Origin: Marispirochaeta sp964554875
GTDB taxonomy: Bacteria; Spirochaetota; Spirochaetia; JC444; Marispirochaetaceae
Direction of reading: 5' to 3'
Assembly: GCA_964554875.1 (NCBI GenBank)
Contig: CAZKQJ010000006.1
Location: forward strand, 1-64,000
DNA: 64,000 nucleotides
Each line of letters starts with the position of its first letter. Position 1 is the first letter of the stretch. Below are positions 16,222-25,643 of the stretch, in pieces. A program made the position numbers and the translations under genes. The notes under the pieces are model-generated. The model did not search any database and had not been told where the DNA came from. It worked only from the letters and a program-made list of their open reading frames with translations.

Positions 16222-17676
16222 TTAAAGAGGAAGGGATATAATGAAAACGGCCCCGCCGGATTCGGGACTTTCTGCAGTAATGCTGCCGCTGTGCATCTCT
16301 GCAACCTCCCGGGCTATGGCCAGTCCGAGCCCGGTTCCTTCAGAATCGTGACTGCGGCTTTTGTCCGACCTGTAGAAGCGTTCGAATATCTGTGGAAGAT
16401 CCTCTTTACTTATGCCGGGTCCGGTATCGGCGATCGAGATCTCCAGCCCGCTGGCAGAAAGTTCAAGATTGATGCTGACCGAACCTCCCCGAGGGGTATT
16501 GTTTACAGCGTTCTCGATTATGTTCGTGAGCATTCTTTCAATAAGACCGATGTCTGCAGTCAGAGCGGGAATATCCGCTGCGGGATTATAACTTACATCA
16601 AGCTGCTTCGCATTAAAGCGCGGCCGCAGTTTCAGAACCACGTCCTGAATGAGTTCCGCCATGGAGAAGCTTATTTTCTGAAGGCTCACCTGCCGGGCTT
16701 CGAGCTTGGCGAGCTCAAACAAGTCTTCCACAAGCTTCTGGAAACCCGCGACATTCCTCAGCCCGACCTCAATTAGATCCCGTCGCTCATCCCCGGACAA
16801 GGACGCCTCTTTCAGAAGCAGGGTTTCCAGAGAGCCCCGTATCGAGGTCAGGGGGCTGCGCAAATCATGGGAAATGTTGGCTATCAGCTCACCGCGAAGC
16901 TTTTCGGCCTCCTGCAGCCAGCGGATGCCTGTTTCGATAGATTCCGCCATATCGTTGAACGCATAACCCAGGGCTGAAATTTCGTCGTCTCCTCCCATGC
17001 TGACCCGATGCTGCAGCCGGCCGTGCCGGAACGCAGTAACTGCTTCACTGAGCCGCCTGAGCCTGCTTGTCAGGACAAAGAACAGGCTGAGTCCGACAAC
17101 AGCAGTCGCCGCAACAGCAACAATGAAGGTTATCAGCCCCGACTGCATGTAGTAACTGTTCCGCAGCATCTCCAGGGAGCTGTCGTAACTGCTGCCCCGC
17201 AGTATAACATAGACCCAGCCGTCTCTGCCGTTGATAGTCAGGGGTGCCGCGGAAAAGGGTTTTTGCACCCTGTTGTTGCGCGGGTCATCTCCCAGAATAC
17301 TGCCGACGCCTTCGGTTTCAATAAATCTTCGAACAGGCGCAAGATCCACATTCAGATATCTTACCTCTTCTTCTATCTCAGAAAAATAGCAGAGTATATT
17401 GCCTTCATGATCGAGCAGATAGATCTCGACGGAGGGGTTCATCACCATCATGTAGTGAATCACCTCTTTTATATCTTCTTCGGCAAAATCCTCTGCAGTA
17501 AAGGATTCCAGCTCAAGGGCGATATTCGCCGCATATTCGCGGTTCAGCTTCTGTTCCACCTCCCCAAAAAGAAGCCGGGATGCCTCAAAGGCTATATACA
17601 GGCTGGTTGCCCCCAGGAGAAGAATCATTGCAAGAAAAAGAAGTGAGATTCTGGCATAGAAGGATTTCAGGAGCAT
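16222..17676 (-). CDS. Sensor histidine kinase (HAMP, HisKA, HATPase)
   Basis: Membrane kinase of 484 aa. Two transmembrane helices (about residues 8-30 and 180-205) flank an extracytoplasmic sensor domain. A HAMP domain, the H-box ELIANISHDLRSPLTSIRG and an ATPase domain with N-box (NIIENAVNNTP) and G-boxes (ADTGPGISKEDL, GTGLGLAIAREV) follow. Its start overlaps the response-regulator stop by 1 nt, so the two form a cognate pair. Being next to the exported thiol-redox operon, it may monitor envelope stress; that is inference. Confidence 0.92.
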   Translation of the reverse strand: MLLKSFYARISLLFLAMILLLGATSLYIAFEASRLLFGEVEQKLNREYAANIALELESFTAEDFAEEDIKEVIHYMMVMNPSVEIYLLDHEGNILCYFSEIEEEVRYLNVDLAPVRRFIETEGVGSILGDDPRNNRVQKPFSAAPLTINGRDGWVYVILRGSSYDSSLEMLRNSYYMQSGLITFIVAVAATAVVGLSLFFVLTSRLRRLSEAVTAFRHGRLQHRVSMGGDDEISALGYAFNDMAESIETGIRWLQEAEKLRGELIANISHDLRSPLTSIRGSLETLLLKEASLSGDERRDLIEVGLRNVAGFQKLVEDLFELAKLEARQVSLQKISFSMAELIQDVVLKLRPRFNAKQLDVSYNPAADIPALTADIGLIERMLTNIIENAVNNTPRGGSVSINLELSASGLEISIADTGPGISKEDLPQIFERFYRSDKSRSHDSEGTGLGLAIAREVAEMHSGSITAESPESGGAVFIISLPL

Positions 17677-18416
17677 TATTCCACCTCTGATTCCTCAGCA
17701 AAGCGGTATCCCACGCCCCAGACAGTCAACAGGTACTCAGGATGAGAAGGATCGCTTTCTATCTTGTTTCTGAGTCTGTTTATATGGGTGTTCACCGTGT
17801 GCTCGTAACCCTCGAAATTATATTCCCAGACCAGATTGAGCAGATCGGTTCTGCTGTAGGCTCTGCCCGGATTTCTCGCAAAGAGACTGAGGAGTTCGAA
17901 TTCCTTTACGGTAAGCTCCAGGGGATTCTGTCGTATTCTGCACCTGCGTTTGACAAAATCAATTTCCAGCTCTCCGATTTTCAGGATCCCGGGACTGCCT
18001 GCCGAAGCTGACTCTTCCGCCGAAAGTCCGCCCCGATTGACCCGCCGGAGAAGAGCCTTTACCCTCGCTGTCAGCTCCGGAATACTGAAGGGCTTTGTCA
18101 CATAGTCATCAGCTCCGAGCTCAAGACCCAGAACCCGATCGATTTCCTCCGCCCGGGCCGTCAGCATCATTATCGGAGTATGTGCGTCTGTTTCTCTGAT
18201 CCTGCAGCAGACGGATATACCGTCAAGTCCCGGGAGCATTATATCGAGAATAACCAGATCCCATCCTCCGGCGCGGACCGCTTCAAGACCCGATTTGCCG
18301 TCGTGGATTTGGGTCGCCTCCAAGCCGGCATCCTTCAGGTTCAGGGCAACGATGCCCGCTATTTCCCTGTCATCCTCAATTATCAGAATCTTTCCGGACG
18401 ATCCACCGCTTCTCAT
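17676..18416 (-). CDS. OmpR-family response regulator
   Basis: Protein of 246 aa with a receiver domain (IIEDDREIAG; phospho-acceptor Asp in LVILDIMLPGLDG; Thr in MLTARA; Lys in YVTKPFS) and a C-terminal winged-helix DNA-binding domain (LTVKEFELLSLFARNPG, HINRLRNKIE). It is the partner of the kinase directly downstream and probably acts as a transcription factor. GGAGG lies at good distance from the ATG. Likely targets include its own operon and perhaps the neighbouring redox genes. Confidence 0.93.
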   Translation of the reverse strand: MRSGGSSGKILIIEDDREIAGIVALNLKDAGLEATQIHDGKSGLEAVRAGGWDLVILDIMLPGLDGISVCCRIRETDAHTPIMMLTARAEEIDRVLGLELGADDYVTKPFSIPELTARVKALLRRVNRGGLSAEESASAGSPGILKIGELEIDFVKRRCRIRQNPLELTVKEFELLSLFARNPGRAYSRTDLLNLVWEYNFEGYEHTVNTHINRLRNKIESDPSHPEYLLTVWGVGYRFAEESEVE

Positions 18417-18515
18417 GGTATGCCTCCGGTTTCAAATATACGCCAACGGAAGGATAAGAGAAAGATTTACTTTTGGTAATCCTGGTTCAGCAGCAATTCT
18501 GCCGGTCGGTCAGAC

Positions 18516-20051
18516 TTATTCTATATCTTTGCCCTTTCTCTTTGCCTGGTACATCGCAGAATCTGCATTTTTGAGCAATGTTTCTATTTCGCTGCTTTCA
18601 TCTGGATAAAAACTGACTCCCGCACTGACACTGACGGGTATTTCCGTCGCGCCAATGAATAAGGGTTTCTTGAGTTCCACAATCAATCTTTTTGTTACTT
18701 CCATTATCTGTTCGTTTGAAGATAGATCAGTCAGAGCTATAATAAATTCATCTCCCCCCATTCTGGCTTTCAGGTCTTTTTCTTTCAGGCTGTTTTCCAT
18801 TCGAGCGGCAATACTTTTCAGGACCTCATCGCCGGTGTCGTGTCCGAAATTGTCATTAATTTCCTTGAACTTATCGATGTCAATAAAGACAAGTCCGATA
18901 TTCTGGCCGGCAGAATCTGCTTTATTTTTCAATTTATTGAATTCTTCTTCAAAACATTTCCTGTTTGCCAGTCCGGTCAATTTATCATGATGGGCTTGAT
19001 ATTCAAAACTCTTTATTAAATAGACTACAACGGTAATAAAGCTGCCGAAGAGCACGGTCATTAAAATGATATTGGCCAAAAACAGATTCCTGTGCTGTGC
19101 CATTTCTTCCTGCATAACATGATCATCATAGACAATACCGACTACATAAGAATTCCAGCCCTGCTCGGATTCCCTGTTACTGATCAACGCAGGGAAAAAT
19201 CGATAGCTGTGCTGTATTCCATCAATATTTCTTGTACCCTGCTGCATGACGTTCTGTATAACCGCCTGCCGTGCCAGCTCCTCTTCAAACTCAGGAACAT
19301 CAGGGTTCAAATACGGCCGTTTGCTGTTTCTCAGCTTGGCAACGCCATGGCGCAGGGGCTCTACGCTGTAAAAGCCTATATCTTCAACCATCTCGTATTG
19401 TTCTGTTAGAGAAGTCGCATCCTTGAAAAGGTTCAGGCTTTGAAAGGAGGGATATTTATCCTCAATACTCACACTGAGTTCAAACAGGTATTGATTGTCC
19501 GGGCTCGGCATATAACTGTATTTTTTTATTTCTCCCGCCTGGGTCGAAAGATCAATCCTGTCAACTTCAAACTGATTCCCGGCCATTCTTTCCCTTACAA
19601 TGGTTGCAAAACTGCCGAATTTTGAGAAATCGAGGCCCAGATCCTTTTCATAGGTGGTCCGAATTATCTTTAAATCCTTATCGACGATATAAATATCATA
19701 CCCGGCAAAACGTTCCTGCATCTCGGACAGATCCCACCCCATTACATCGGGGTTCTCTCTATACTTTTCCAGCATCTGCTCAGAGTACTCCCTCATCTCC
19801 CGATTCAGCTGATGCTCGGCGATCTTATAGGCATTATCGATATAGCTTACGGTCTGCAGAATATTCTTTTCCACCAGCAGCTGCTGACTGCCGTACTTGT
19901 CTTCCACTACCTGACGAATGTTCCTGTATTGTGTCGAGAAAATAGAGACCATTATTACAGCAAGGAGAATTATTATTAAATACTTGAACCTGCTTAAGAA
20001 CTTCTCCAATTTGCTTACTCCAAAAACCGGTGTTGGTGAGGGTTTTCCCAT
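18516..20051 (-). CDS. Diguanylate cyclase with extracytoplasmic sensor
   Basis: Protein of 511 aa from the chosen start. A first membrane helix (residues ~20-45) and a second at ~315-340 enclose a ~270-residue extracytoplasmic sensor containing YDIYIVDKDLKIIRTTYE, similar to Cache-type domains. The C-terminal GGDEF domain has FVDIDKFKEIND-like metal-binding sequence (VFIDIDKFKEINDNFGHD) and the active site ARMGGDEFIIAL. Unlike the cyclase at 5581-7173, no RxxD inhibitory site precedes GGDEF (KEKD instead), so it may escape product inhibition. The frame is open to 20237 but the extra residues are not family-like. Confidence 0.88.
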   Translation of the reverse strand: MGKPSPTPVFGVSKLEKFLSRFKYLIIILLAVIMVSIFSTQYRNIRQVVEDKYGSQQLLVEKNILQTVSYIDNAYKIAEHQLNREMREYSEQMLEKYRENPDVMGWDLSEMQERFAGYDIYIVDKDLKIIRTTYEKDLGLDFSKFGSFATIVRERMAGNQFEVDRIDLSTQAGEIKKYSYMPSPDNQYLFELSVSIEDKYPSFQSLNLFKDATSLTEQYEMVEDIGFYSVEPLRHGVAKLRNSKRPYLNPDVPEFEEELARQAVIQNVMQQGTRNIDGIQHSYRFFPALISNRESEQGWNSYVVGIVYDDHVMQEEMAQHRNLFLANIILMTVLFGSFITVVVYLIKSFEYQAHHDKLTGLANRKCFEEEFNKLKNKADSAGQNIGLVFIDIDKFKEINDNFGHDTGDEVLKSIAARMENSLKEKDLKARMGGDEFIIALTDLSSNEQIMEVTKRLIVELKKPLFIGATEIPVSVSAGVSFYPDESSEIETLLKNADSAMYQAKRKGKDIE

Positions 20052-20266
20052 GATAGGAAAAATTATCCTGACAATCAACGTCCTGTTTGGAAGAAATTGA
20101 CAGAGTAAAGAAAGAAGGGCCGAGCAGTATGGAGGGTAGCCGAACTGAACAAATACAAGCTTGACGGTGACCGTTAAAAACGGTGAAAGGAATCGATCTC
20201 TGTTTCTATTCAAAAATACACGTTTCAATATTGACACCCGCCCCCGTCTTAATAGATGCTGTTTTC

Positions 20267-20623
20267 ATGTCTGAAAAGCAGGATGATCAGTTTTATCTCT
20301 ACGATCTTCAGGTAGAAACTGTCCGGAGTGAAAAAGATTTCATCTGTTCCCACCAGGAAGGAGTCAATTTCCAGGTGATCGGTGAGAACCTGGTTTTTCC
20401 CAAGGAGACGCAGTTCTCCCTCTACGCCCTGGCGGCTATCCTCCCCCTGATTCCCGCCAAGCAGCGGGAGACCGCGGGGACCGACTGGATGACAACGGAC
20501 AGCGATATCGCCTGTCCCGATCCCAACTGCGGGGCACGCTTCCGCATTACCCGGATTGCAAAACGGAGCTTCAGACATTCCGAATGCACGATTGTGCCGC
20601 TCACCCCGAATACAAACGACTGA
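20267..20623 (+). CDS. TIGR04076-family protein
   Basis: Small cytoplasmic protein of 118 aa that resembles the TIGR04076 family of unknown function. Features are an N-terminal beta strand segment, a Cys-containing FICSHQEG, SLYALAAILPLIPAKQR in the centre and ACPDPNCGARFRITRI near the C terminus. The paired CxxxxC may bind metal, but this is not shown. The start chosen removes 28 residues without family similarity. The next gene, an aldo/keto reductase, starts 14 nt after its stop, so they are probably cotranscribed. Family members often lie beside oxidoreductases. Confidence 0.7.
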   Translation: MSEKQDDQFYLYDLQVETVRSEKDFICSHQEGVNFQVIGENLVFPKETQFSLYALAAILPLIPAKQRETAGTDWMTTDSDIACPDPNCGARFRITRIAKRSFRHSECTIVPLTPNTND

Positions 20624-20637
20624 AAACGGAGTACCCA

Positions 20638-21690
20638 ATGAACACCCGCTACACCCTGAAAAACGGCTACAGCTTCAGCAGAATTATCAACGGCGGATGG
20701 CAGCTCTCCGAAGGTCATGCCCTGAAAAGCGCCATCGAAAAGCAGGATGTGCTGAAGGCCTTCCACGAGCTGGTTTCCCGGGGATTCACGACTTTTGACT
20801 GTGCCGACATCTATACGGGTGTGGAGGAGTTTTACGGCGTTTTTCTCAAAGAACACCTGGCCGCCGGGGGCAACCGGGAGGATATTCAGTTCCATACCAA
20901 GTATGTTCCGGACAGATCCGTTCTCGCGGAACTGAATCCGGAGGACATCAGAAAAGCCGTCCACAGCAGTCTCCGGAAACTCGGGGTGGAACAGGTGGAC
21001 ATGGTCCAGTTTCACTGGTGGGAGTATGATGTACCCGGATATCTGGAAGCCTTGTACGAACTGCAGAAACTTAAGGAAGAGGGAAAAATCTCCCAGGTGT
21101 CTCTGACCAATTTTGATACCCACCGCACCAGAGAAATACTTGAATCCGGAATAACAATTTCCAGCATGCAGGCCCAGTATTCCCTCCTGGACCGGCGGGT
21201 GGAAAACACCATGCAGGCATACTGTAAAGAGCAGGATATCGCCCTGCTCTGCTACGGGACCCTGGCAGGGGGATTCTTAACGGATCGCTGGCTGGGACAG
21301 CCGGACCCGCCGCGGGACCTGGATAATCGCTCCCTGGTTAAATACCGCATCATCATAGACGACTTCGGCGGGTGGGAGGCGTATCAGGAGCTCCTGCAGA
21401 TACTGGAGGAGATGAGCGGCAGATACGACTGCAGAATCGCCAATATAAGTACCGCCTATATACTGCAGAAGAACGCCGTGGGGGCGGCCATTATCGGGAC
21501 CCGCAGCAGCAGACATGTCGAGGCGAACGGGCAGACCCTTGCGCTGCAGCTGGAACGGGAAGATGTGAAAAAGATCGATGCCTTTCTATCCCGCCATCCC
21601 GGTCCGAAGGGCGAACCCTTCGAACTGGAACGGTCGGAAGACGGTCCCCACATAAAGGTCATGCTGCGGAACCTGAACAAAAAATCCTGA
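20638..21690 (+). CDS. Aldo/keto reductase
   Basis: NAD(P)H-dependent oxidoreductase of 350 aa with a (beta/alpha)8 barrel. The catalytic tetrad region includes FTTFDCADIYTGVEEFYG (Asp and Tyr), HTKYVP (Lys) and MVQFHWWEYD (His). The C-terminal AAIIGTRSSRHVEAN fits the cofactor phosphate-binding loop. The protein is longer than many AKRs and resembles the subgroup encoded beside TIGR04076 proteins. Substrate is unknown. It ends 12 nt from the 3' end of the convergent antiporter gene. Confidence 0.88.
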   Translation: MNTRYTLKNGYSFSRIINGGWQLSEGHALKSAIEKQDVLKAFHELVSRGFTTFDCADIYTGVEEFYGVFLKEHLAAGGNREDIQFHTKYVPDRSVLAELNPEDIRKAVHSSLRKLGVEQVDMVQFHWWEYDVPGYLEALYELQKLKEEGKISQVSLTNFDTHRTREILESGITISSMQAQYSLLDRRVENTMQAYCKEQDIALLCYGTLAGGFLTDRWLGQPDPPRDLDNRSLVKYRIIIDDFGGWEAYQELLQILEEMSGRYDCRIANISTAYILQKNAVGAAIIGTRSSRHVEANGQTLALQLEREDVKKIDAFLSRHPGPKGEPFELERSEDGPHIKVMLRNLNKKS

Positions 21691-21702
21691 CCCCTGTCTG
21701 CC

Positions 21703-23073
21703 TTATTCGTGCGCTCTGCCCCAGCCGGTAATTACGGCAAAGAGCAGAACGAAGAAAAGTATGACCGGATAAATCATCCCCTTTGCTATGCTCACGGGAT
21801 CCAGTCCGGAAAGCGCGACAGAGATAAAAACAAACACGCTCAAGAATGGGATGACCACGGGAATCGTATTCACGAAACCGTCGAGAAGGTTTGCCCGGCG
21901 GTAGGGATGAAGCCCCTTCTTCATACCGATTTCATTCACCACCGGGCCGAAGGTAAGGATCGCCGCGCTGGTAACGCCTCCGAAGATCATGCAGGTAACA
22001 CAAGAACCGAGAGTGATCGCCAGTTCGGTTCCCCGATCGGTTTTGGCAAAGCCGGAGTTCAGAATAGCCGCCACCATCCGGTCGATAGCCCCTGCTGCCT
22101 CGAGCACACCCATAATCCCGAAAACCGAAATAACCAGGGTAACCGTGGACATCATGCTGGACACGCCGGAGGGAAGAAACCCGGAAACATGGTTTCCCAG
22201 TTCACCGGAGGAGGCGAAGAGACTCTCCAGGCTAAAGATCCCCGAGACCAGCCCGGTAATAGTACCGACCACAAGTCCGACGGTAATTGCTTTGAAGAGG
22301 TCCCTGGTTTTAACCGCAGTATACAGCAGCCCGACCACCGGTATCAGCATTACAAGCCGCAGAGGATCGCCCATGGTTTCGACGTCCGCAGCGACGTCTC
22401 CGCCTCCCCCGAACAGGGCGAAGAGAACGAGGGCAATTATACCTGCAACAAGGGAATACCTGAAACGGGATGCCACTACCCCCGCAATATCCGCGGGCTC
22501 GCCGTTTTTAAACTGCTGGGTAGCAGCGGAGGCAATGGTTGTATCGGAGATGGGTGCGAGGTTGTCGCCAAAGATACAGCCCGATGTTATTGCCCCGGCA
22601 AGCAGCGCGGGATTGGCTCCCAGCACCGTACCGGCGGCGAAGAATATGGGGTAGGCGGCGAACATCGTTCCGATGGATGACCCGGTGGCGGTGGAAATGA
22701 CACAGCAGGAAAAAAATACGAAGGCCACAAAGGTCCCGCCGGTCAGGTTCATTCTGTGAGCCAGCCAGACAAACCCCTCCGAGGCATTGCTGTCTTTCAT
22801 CATCTGGGAGAACATCCCGATAATAAACAGGATTACGATAATGGTCACCGAATTGGGAGAAGCAATTCCGGAAAATACGCTCTTCCAGTAGGCGCTGTAA
22901 TTCTTTACGAAAAGTCCGCCGATGATCAGCCCCAGGAATCCTCCCATGGCCAGGGCATGCATGTCATAGGACAGAAACACCAGAAAAAGCAGCACGCAAA
23001 AGACAAAAAAAACTGCCAGGGGAATAAAGGCCATTCCCCAACCGCCGCGAAACTCCAATCGTTCTTTTTCCAT
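21703..23073 (-). CDS. Na+/H+ antiporter, NhaC-type
   Basis: Integral membrane protein of 456 aa with about 11-12 helices. It carries the NhaC-like signature STATGSSIGTMFAAYPIFFAAG and the later SGCIFGDNLAPISDTTIASAA, whose Asp residues are typical of ion-coupling sites. It should exchange sodium for protons, or an organic acid pair as in MleN; the substrate cannot be decided. Monocistronic, with a MITE 236 bp upstream of its start. Confidence 0.87.
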   Translation of the reverse strand: MEKERLEFRGGWGMAFIPLAVFFVFCVLLFLVFLSYDMHALAMGGFLGLIIGGLFVKNYSAYWKSVFSGIASPNSVTIIVILFIIGMFSQMMKDSNASEGFVWLAHRMNLTGGTFVAFVFFSCCVISTATGSSIGTMFAAYPIFFAAGTVLGANPALLAGAITSGCIFGDNLAPISDTTIASAATQQFKNGEPADIAGVVASRFRYSLVAGIIALVLFALFGGGGDVAADVETMGDPLRLVMLIPVVGLLYTAVKTRDLFKAITVGLVVGTITGLVSGIFSLESLFASSGELGNHVSGFLPSGVSSMMSTVTLVISVFGIMGVLEAAGAIDRMVAAILNSGFAKTDRGTELAITLGSCVTCMIFGGVTSAAILTFGPVVNEIGMKKGLHPYRRANLLDGFVNTIPVVIPFLSVFVFISVALSGLDPVSIAKGMIYPVILFFVLLFAVITGWGRAHE

Positions 23074-23308
23074 AAAACCCTCATTAATAATCTTTCAGGA
23101 AGTGATCAGCCAAATGCGGCCGGTACAACGAGCTTAGTATACAGGATGTTCCGGGAAACGCGAAAGTCGGAATTCTGCTGTTTCTATGGAAAATAACACT
23201 TTTTTCAGCTTTTTTCACAGACCAGGTCGATGAGCGCAGATCCCGCGGCCTCGCTAAGAGACTGGGAACGGTGACCGACAGCGGCGGGGCCTTGTCCGTA
23301 TTGATTAA

Positions 23309-23459
23309 GTACTGTCCCGAATCGTGGGGATGGATCGCGATTAACTGTAGATAAATAAATGGATTATCCGTTCCGCTGTTCCGTATCCGGTGAATTTTTC
23401 CCTTTTTGCGGGGTAACCCGGCTAAAAGAGCTTCTTATCCCCACGATTCAGGACAGTAC
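23309..23459. repeat. MITE-like element, copy 2
   Basis: A 151-bp non-coding segment with 23-bp terminal inverted repeats (23309-23331 and 23437-23459, one mismatch), starting GTACTGTCC and sharing the core GAATCGTGGGGAT with copy 1 at 56-203. The interior again contains a T/C-rich block followed by CCTTTTTGC. TA occurs at both ends, as in copy 1. The 236 bp between it and the antiporter gene show no other structure. Confidence 0.7.
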
Positions 23460-23469
23460 AGTAAGACGA

Positions 23470-24732
23470 CTAAAAGCCTTCGCGATTTTTTACTCCCAAG
23501 GAGATTCTGATCAGGGAAAAGAGAACAAGGACCAGCCCGGAAACACGAAAAACCAGAGGTGATCCCAGGGGTAAAAGATCTACAGCGGCCCCTCCCGCGA
23601 GATACGCCAGGGGCGTCAGGATTCCGCTGGCTGCCTCAAGAATACCCTGTCGGCGCCCCTTGGTATGGGCTTCACCCAAAAGTTGAACCACCGCCACCGT
23701 GTGAAGATAGACGGATGCGACGGCGAACCCCAGAACAAAGGCCCCGATAAAAAGCAGCCAGATCCTGGGATGCGCGGAGAGCAGCGAAGCCCCCAGCGCG
23801 ATCAGTCCCGTAAGCAGACCGAAGAGATAGCCCCCCCGGGGACACTCATTCCGAAGAGGGAAACTCCGGGATGCATGTACCCGACCGCGGGCCAAAGAGG
23901 CGAGAATACTGCCGGCAAGCACCGAGGCGAAGAGATAGCCCACGTAACTCCGGGCAAGCTCAAGCCGGTACTGAATGTAAAAGGGGAAGCTGACCATAAA
24001 GAGGGGCAGCATAAACTGATTCAGAATGAAAAGGTCAACCCCGGCGCCCCTGCGGTTCAGGGCAGCCAGCTCCCGTACAATTTCTCCCGGCCCGGGCCAG
24101 CGCGGTGCTTCCCGGGGAGGGGGAAGGCTGTTCCGGGGTTCGCGTATCAGAAGTTCGCTGAAACCGCTCAGGGTAAATCCGCAGCCGTTCAGAAAAAGCA
24201 GGGCGGGGAATCCCAGGAGCATCAGTGCGAGGCCTCCCAGCCCCTGCCCGGCGAGGCTGGCCAGATGATTGACGGCGGTGCGCAGGGCAAGCCGGTCCCG
24301 TCGGGGCTTATCATGGCGCAGGGGCAGATCCGTAACCAGCGAGACCACTGCAGGCTGGAAGAATGCCTGCATGCTTCCCATTATCAGTACCAGCAGAACA
24401 AGGAGCAGAGCGCCTGCTCTTCCGGCTAAGGCTTCCACCCGGGGCAGGAGCCAGGCGCTGCAGCAAAGGGCGGTTCCGCGGATAATATCGCTGGCCGCCA
24501 GAATCTGCGGCCGGGATCTTTGGTCGGCAAGGACACCGGCGGGATAGCTTAAAAGGAGCATGGGAATAAAGGCCGCGGCCTGGGCGATTCCCAGAACCAG
24601 GGGCGATACAAAGCGGCTTGAAAAATAGATCATCAACCCCACCAGAAAAAGGCTGTTTCCCAATGCGGAGACTCCGTTGCCCGCCAGCAGCAGGCCGTAG
24701 CCTCCGGAGGATAAAAATGCTGATCCTTTCAC
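23470..24732 (-). CDS. MFS transporter
   Basis: Major facilitator superfamily permease of 420 aa with about 12 transmembrane helices. The loop after helix 2 reads YPAGVLADQRSRPQILAASDI, a variant of the MFS GxLaDrxGrkxxl motif, and a second MFS-like motif occurs in the C-terminal half. It resembles the drug-efflux/enterobactin-exporter type (MFS_3). Substrate unknown. Its start is 71 bp from the divergent methyltransferase gene. The MITE lies 10 bp beyond its stop. Confidence 0.85.
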   Translation of the reverse strand: MKGSAFLSSGGYGLLLAGNGVSALGNSLFLVGLMIYFSSRFVSPLVLGIAQAAAFIPMLLLSYPAGVLADQRSRPQILAASDIIRGTALCCSAWLLPRVEALAGRAGALLLVLLVLIMGSMQAFFQPAVVSLVTDLPLRHDKPRRDRLALRTAVNHLASLAGQGLGGLALMLLGFPALLFLNGCGFTLSGFSELLIREPRNSLPPPREAPRWPGPGEIVRELAALNRRGAGVDLFILNQFMLPLFMVSFPFYIQYRLELARSYVGYLFASVLAGSILASLARGRVHASRSFPLRNECPRGGYLFGLLTGLIALGASLLSAHPRIWLLFIGAFVLGFAVASVYLHTVAVVQLLGEAHTKGRRQGILEAASGILTPLAYLAGGAAVDLLPLGSPLVFRVSGLVLVLFSLIRISLGVKNREGF

Positions 24733-24803
24733 AGGGCTTTCCGCAATCGGGATAAATGATATAGCCTGTCAACGACAGCAGTCATACAGGGGGCATCGGC
24801 AGG

Positions 24804-25643
24804 ATGGCAACACACCAGGAAGGGGTCGCCGAATACTATAACCGCAACACCCGGCGCTTTCTGCGTCTCGGCCGCGGAGGCGCTCAGCTTGCTATCCACC
24901 GGCCGGTCTGGGCCCCGGAGGTGCGCAACGCCCGGCAGTCGGCACTCTACATAAACCGCCGCATCCAGGAACATATCGCTGCCGTCAACGCCGAAGAGAT
25001 CCTCGACCTGGGCTGTGGCGTCGGGGGCAGCATGATCGATCTGGCCTCTTCCCTGGGCGGACGTTTCGCAGGGGTCACCATCAGCCGGGAGCAGAAACGG
25101 CTCGGCGACGAGATTATTCTGAAACAGGGCTTTCAGAATCGGATCCGTATATTTGAGGGTGATTTTTCCGACCCCGGGGTTTTCCGGCTCTTCCGGAATC
25201 AGCAGATAATCTATGCCGTCGAAAGCCTTGTCCATCTTCCGGAAACAAGCGATATTACCGGCTTCATCACCGATAGTCTCGCCCCGGGAGGACGCTTTAT
25301 TATCTGCGACGACATGCTCACCCGGGAGGAGGAGTCCCTGGGAGAGAAAGAAAAATCGCTCCTCGCTGCGTTCCGCCGCTGCTGGCACGCCCCGGGGATC
25401 CGTCCGGCCGCCGAGTGGATCAGCCGTTGTACGGAGGCCGGGCTCGAATGCCTTTCCGCTGAGGATTTTACCCCCTGGTTGAAACTCTTCCGGCCCCGGG
25501 ATATCACCGCCGCCGCGGCAGCACCATTTCTGCGTTCCTCCATCAGACCCTGGGCCGAAAACATAGTCGGAGGAACCGCCCTGCAGCATATGCTCCTGCG
25601 GGGTGTTACTCAGTACCGGTTTCTGGTATTCAGAAAACCCTAG
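24804..25643 (+). CDS. SAM-dependent methyltransferase, GPPMT/CMAS-like
   Basis: Class I methyltransferase of 279 aa. The SAM site is EILDLGCGVGGSMIDLA. The sequence VTISREQKRLGDE after it and the N-terminal VAEYYNRNTRRFLRL resemble the geranyl-diphosphate C-methyltransferase and related mycolic/sterol methyltransferase families. Such enzymes methylate an alkene carbon of an isoprenoid or lipid. The actual substrate is not known. The C terminus overlaps the convergent sulfatase-fold gene by 14 bp. Confidence 0.82.
   Translation: MATHQEGVAEYYNRNTRRFLRLGRGGAQLAIHRPVWAPEVRNARQSALYINRRIQEHIAAVNAEEILDLGCGVGGSMIDLASSLGGRFAGVTISREQKRLGDEIILKQGFQNRIRIFEGDFSDPGVFRLFRNQQIIYAVESLVHLPETSDITGFITDSLAPGGRFIICDDMLTREEESLGEKEKSLLAAFRRCWHAPGIRPAAEWISRCTEAGLECLSAEDFTPWLKLFRPRDITAAAAAPFLRSSIRPWAENIVGGTALQHMLLRGVTQYRFLVFRKP

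Noticed and set aside
21709..22680. Long plus-strand frame opposite the NhaC gene
   Set aside because: Antisense shadow of an obvious membrane protein.
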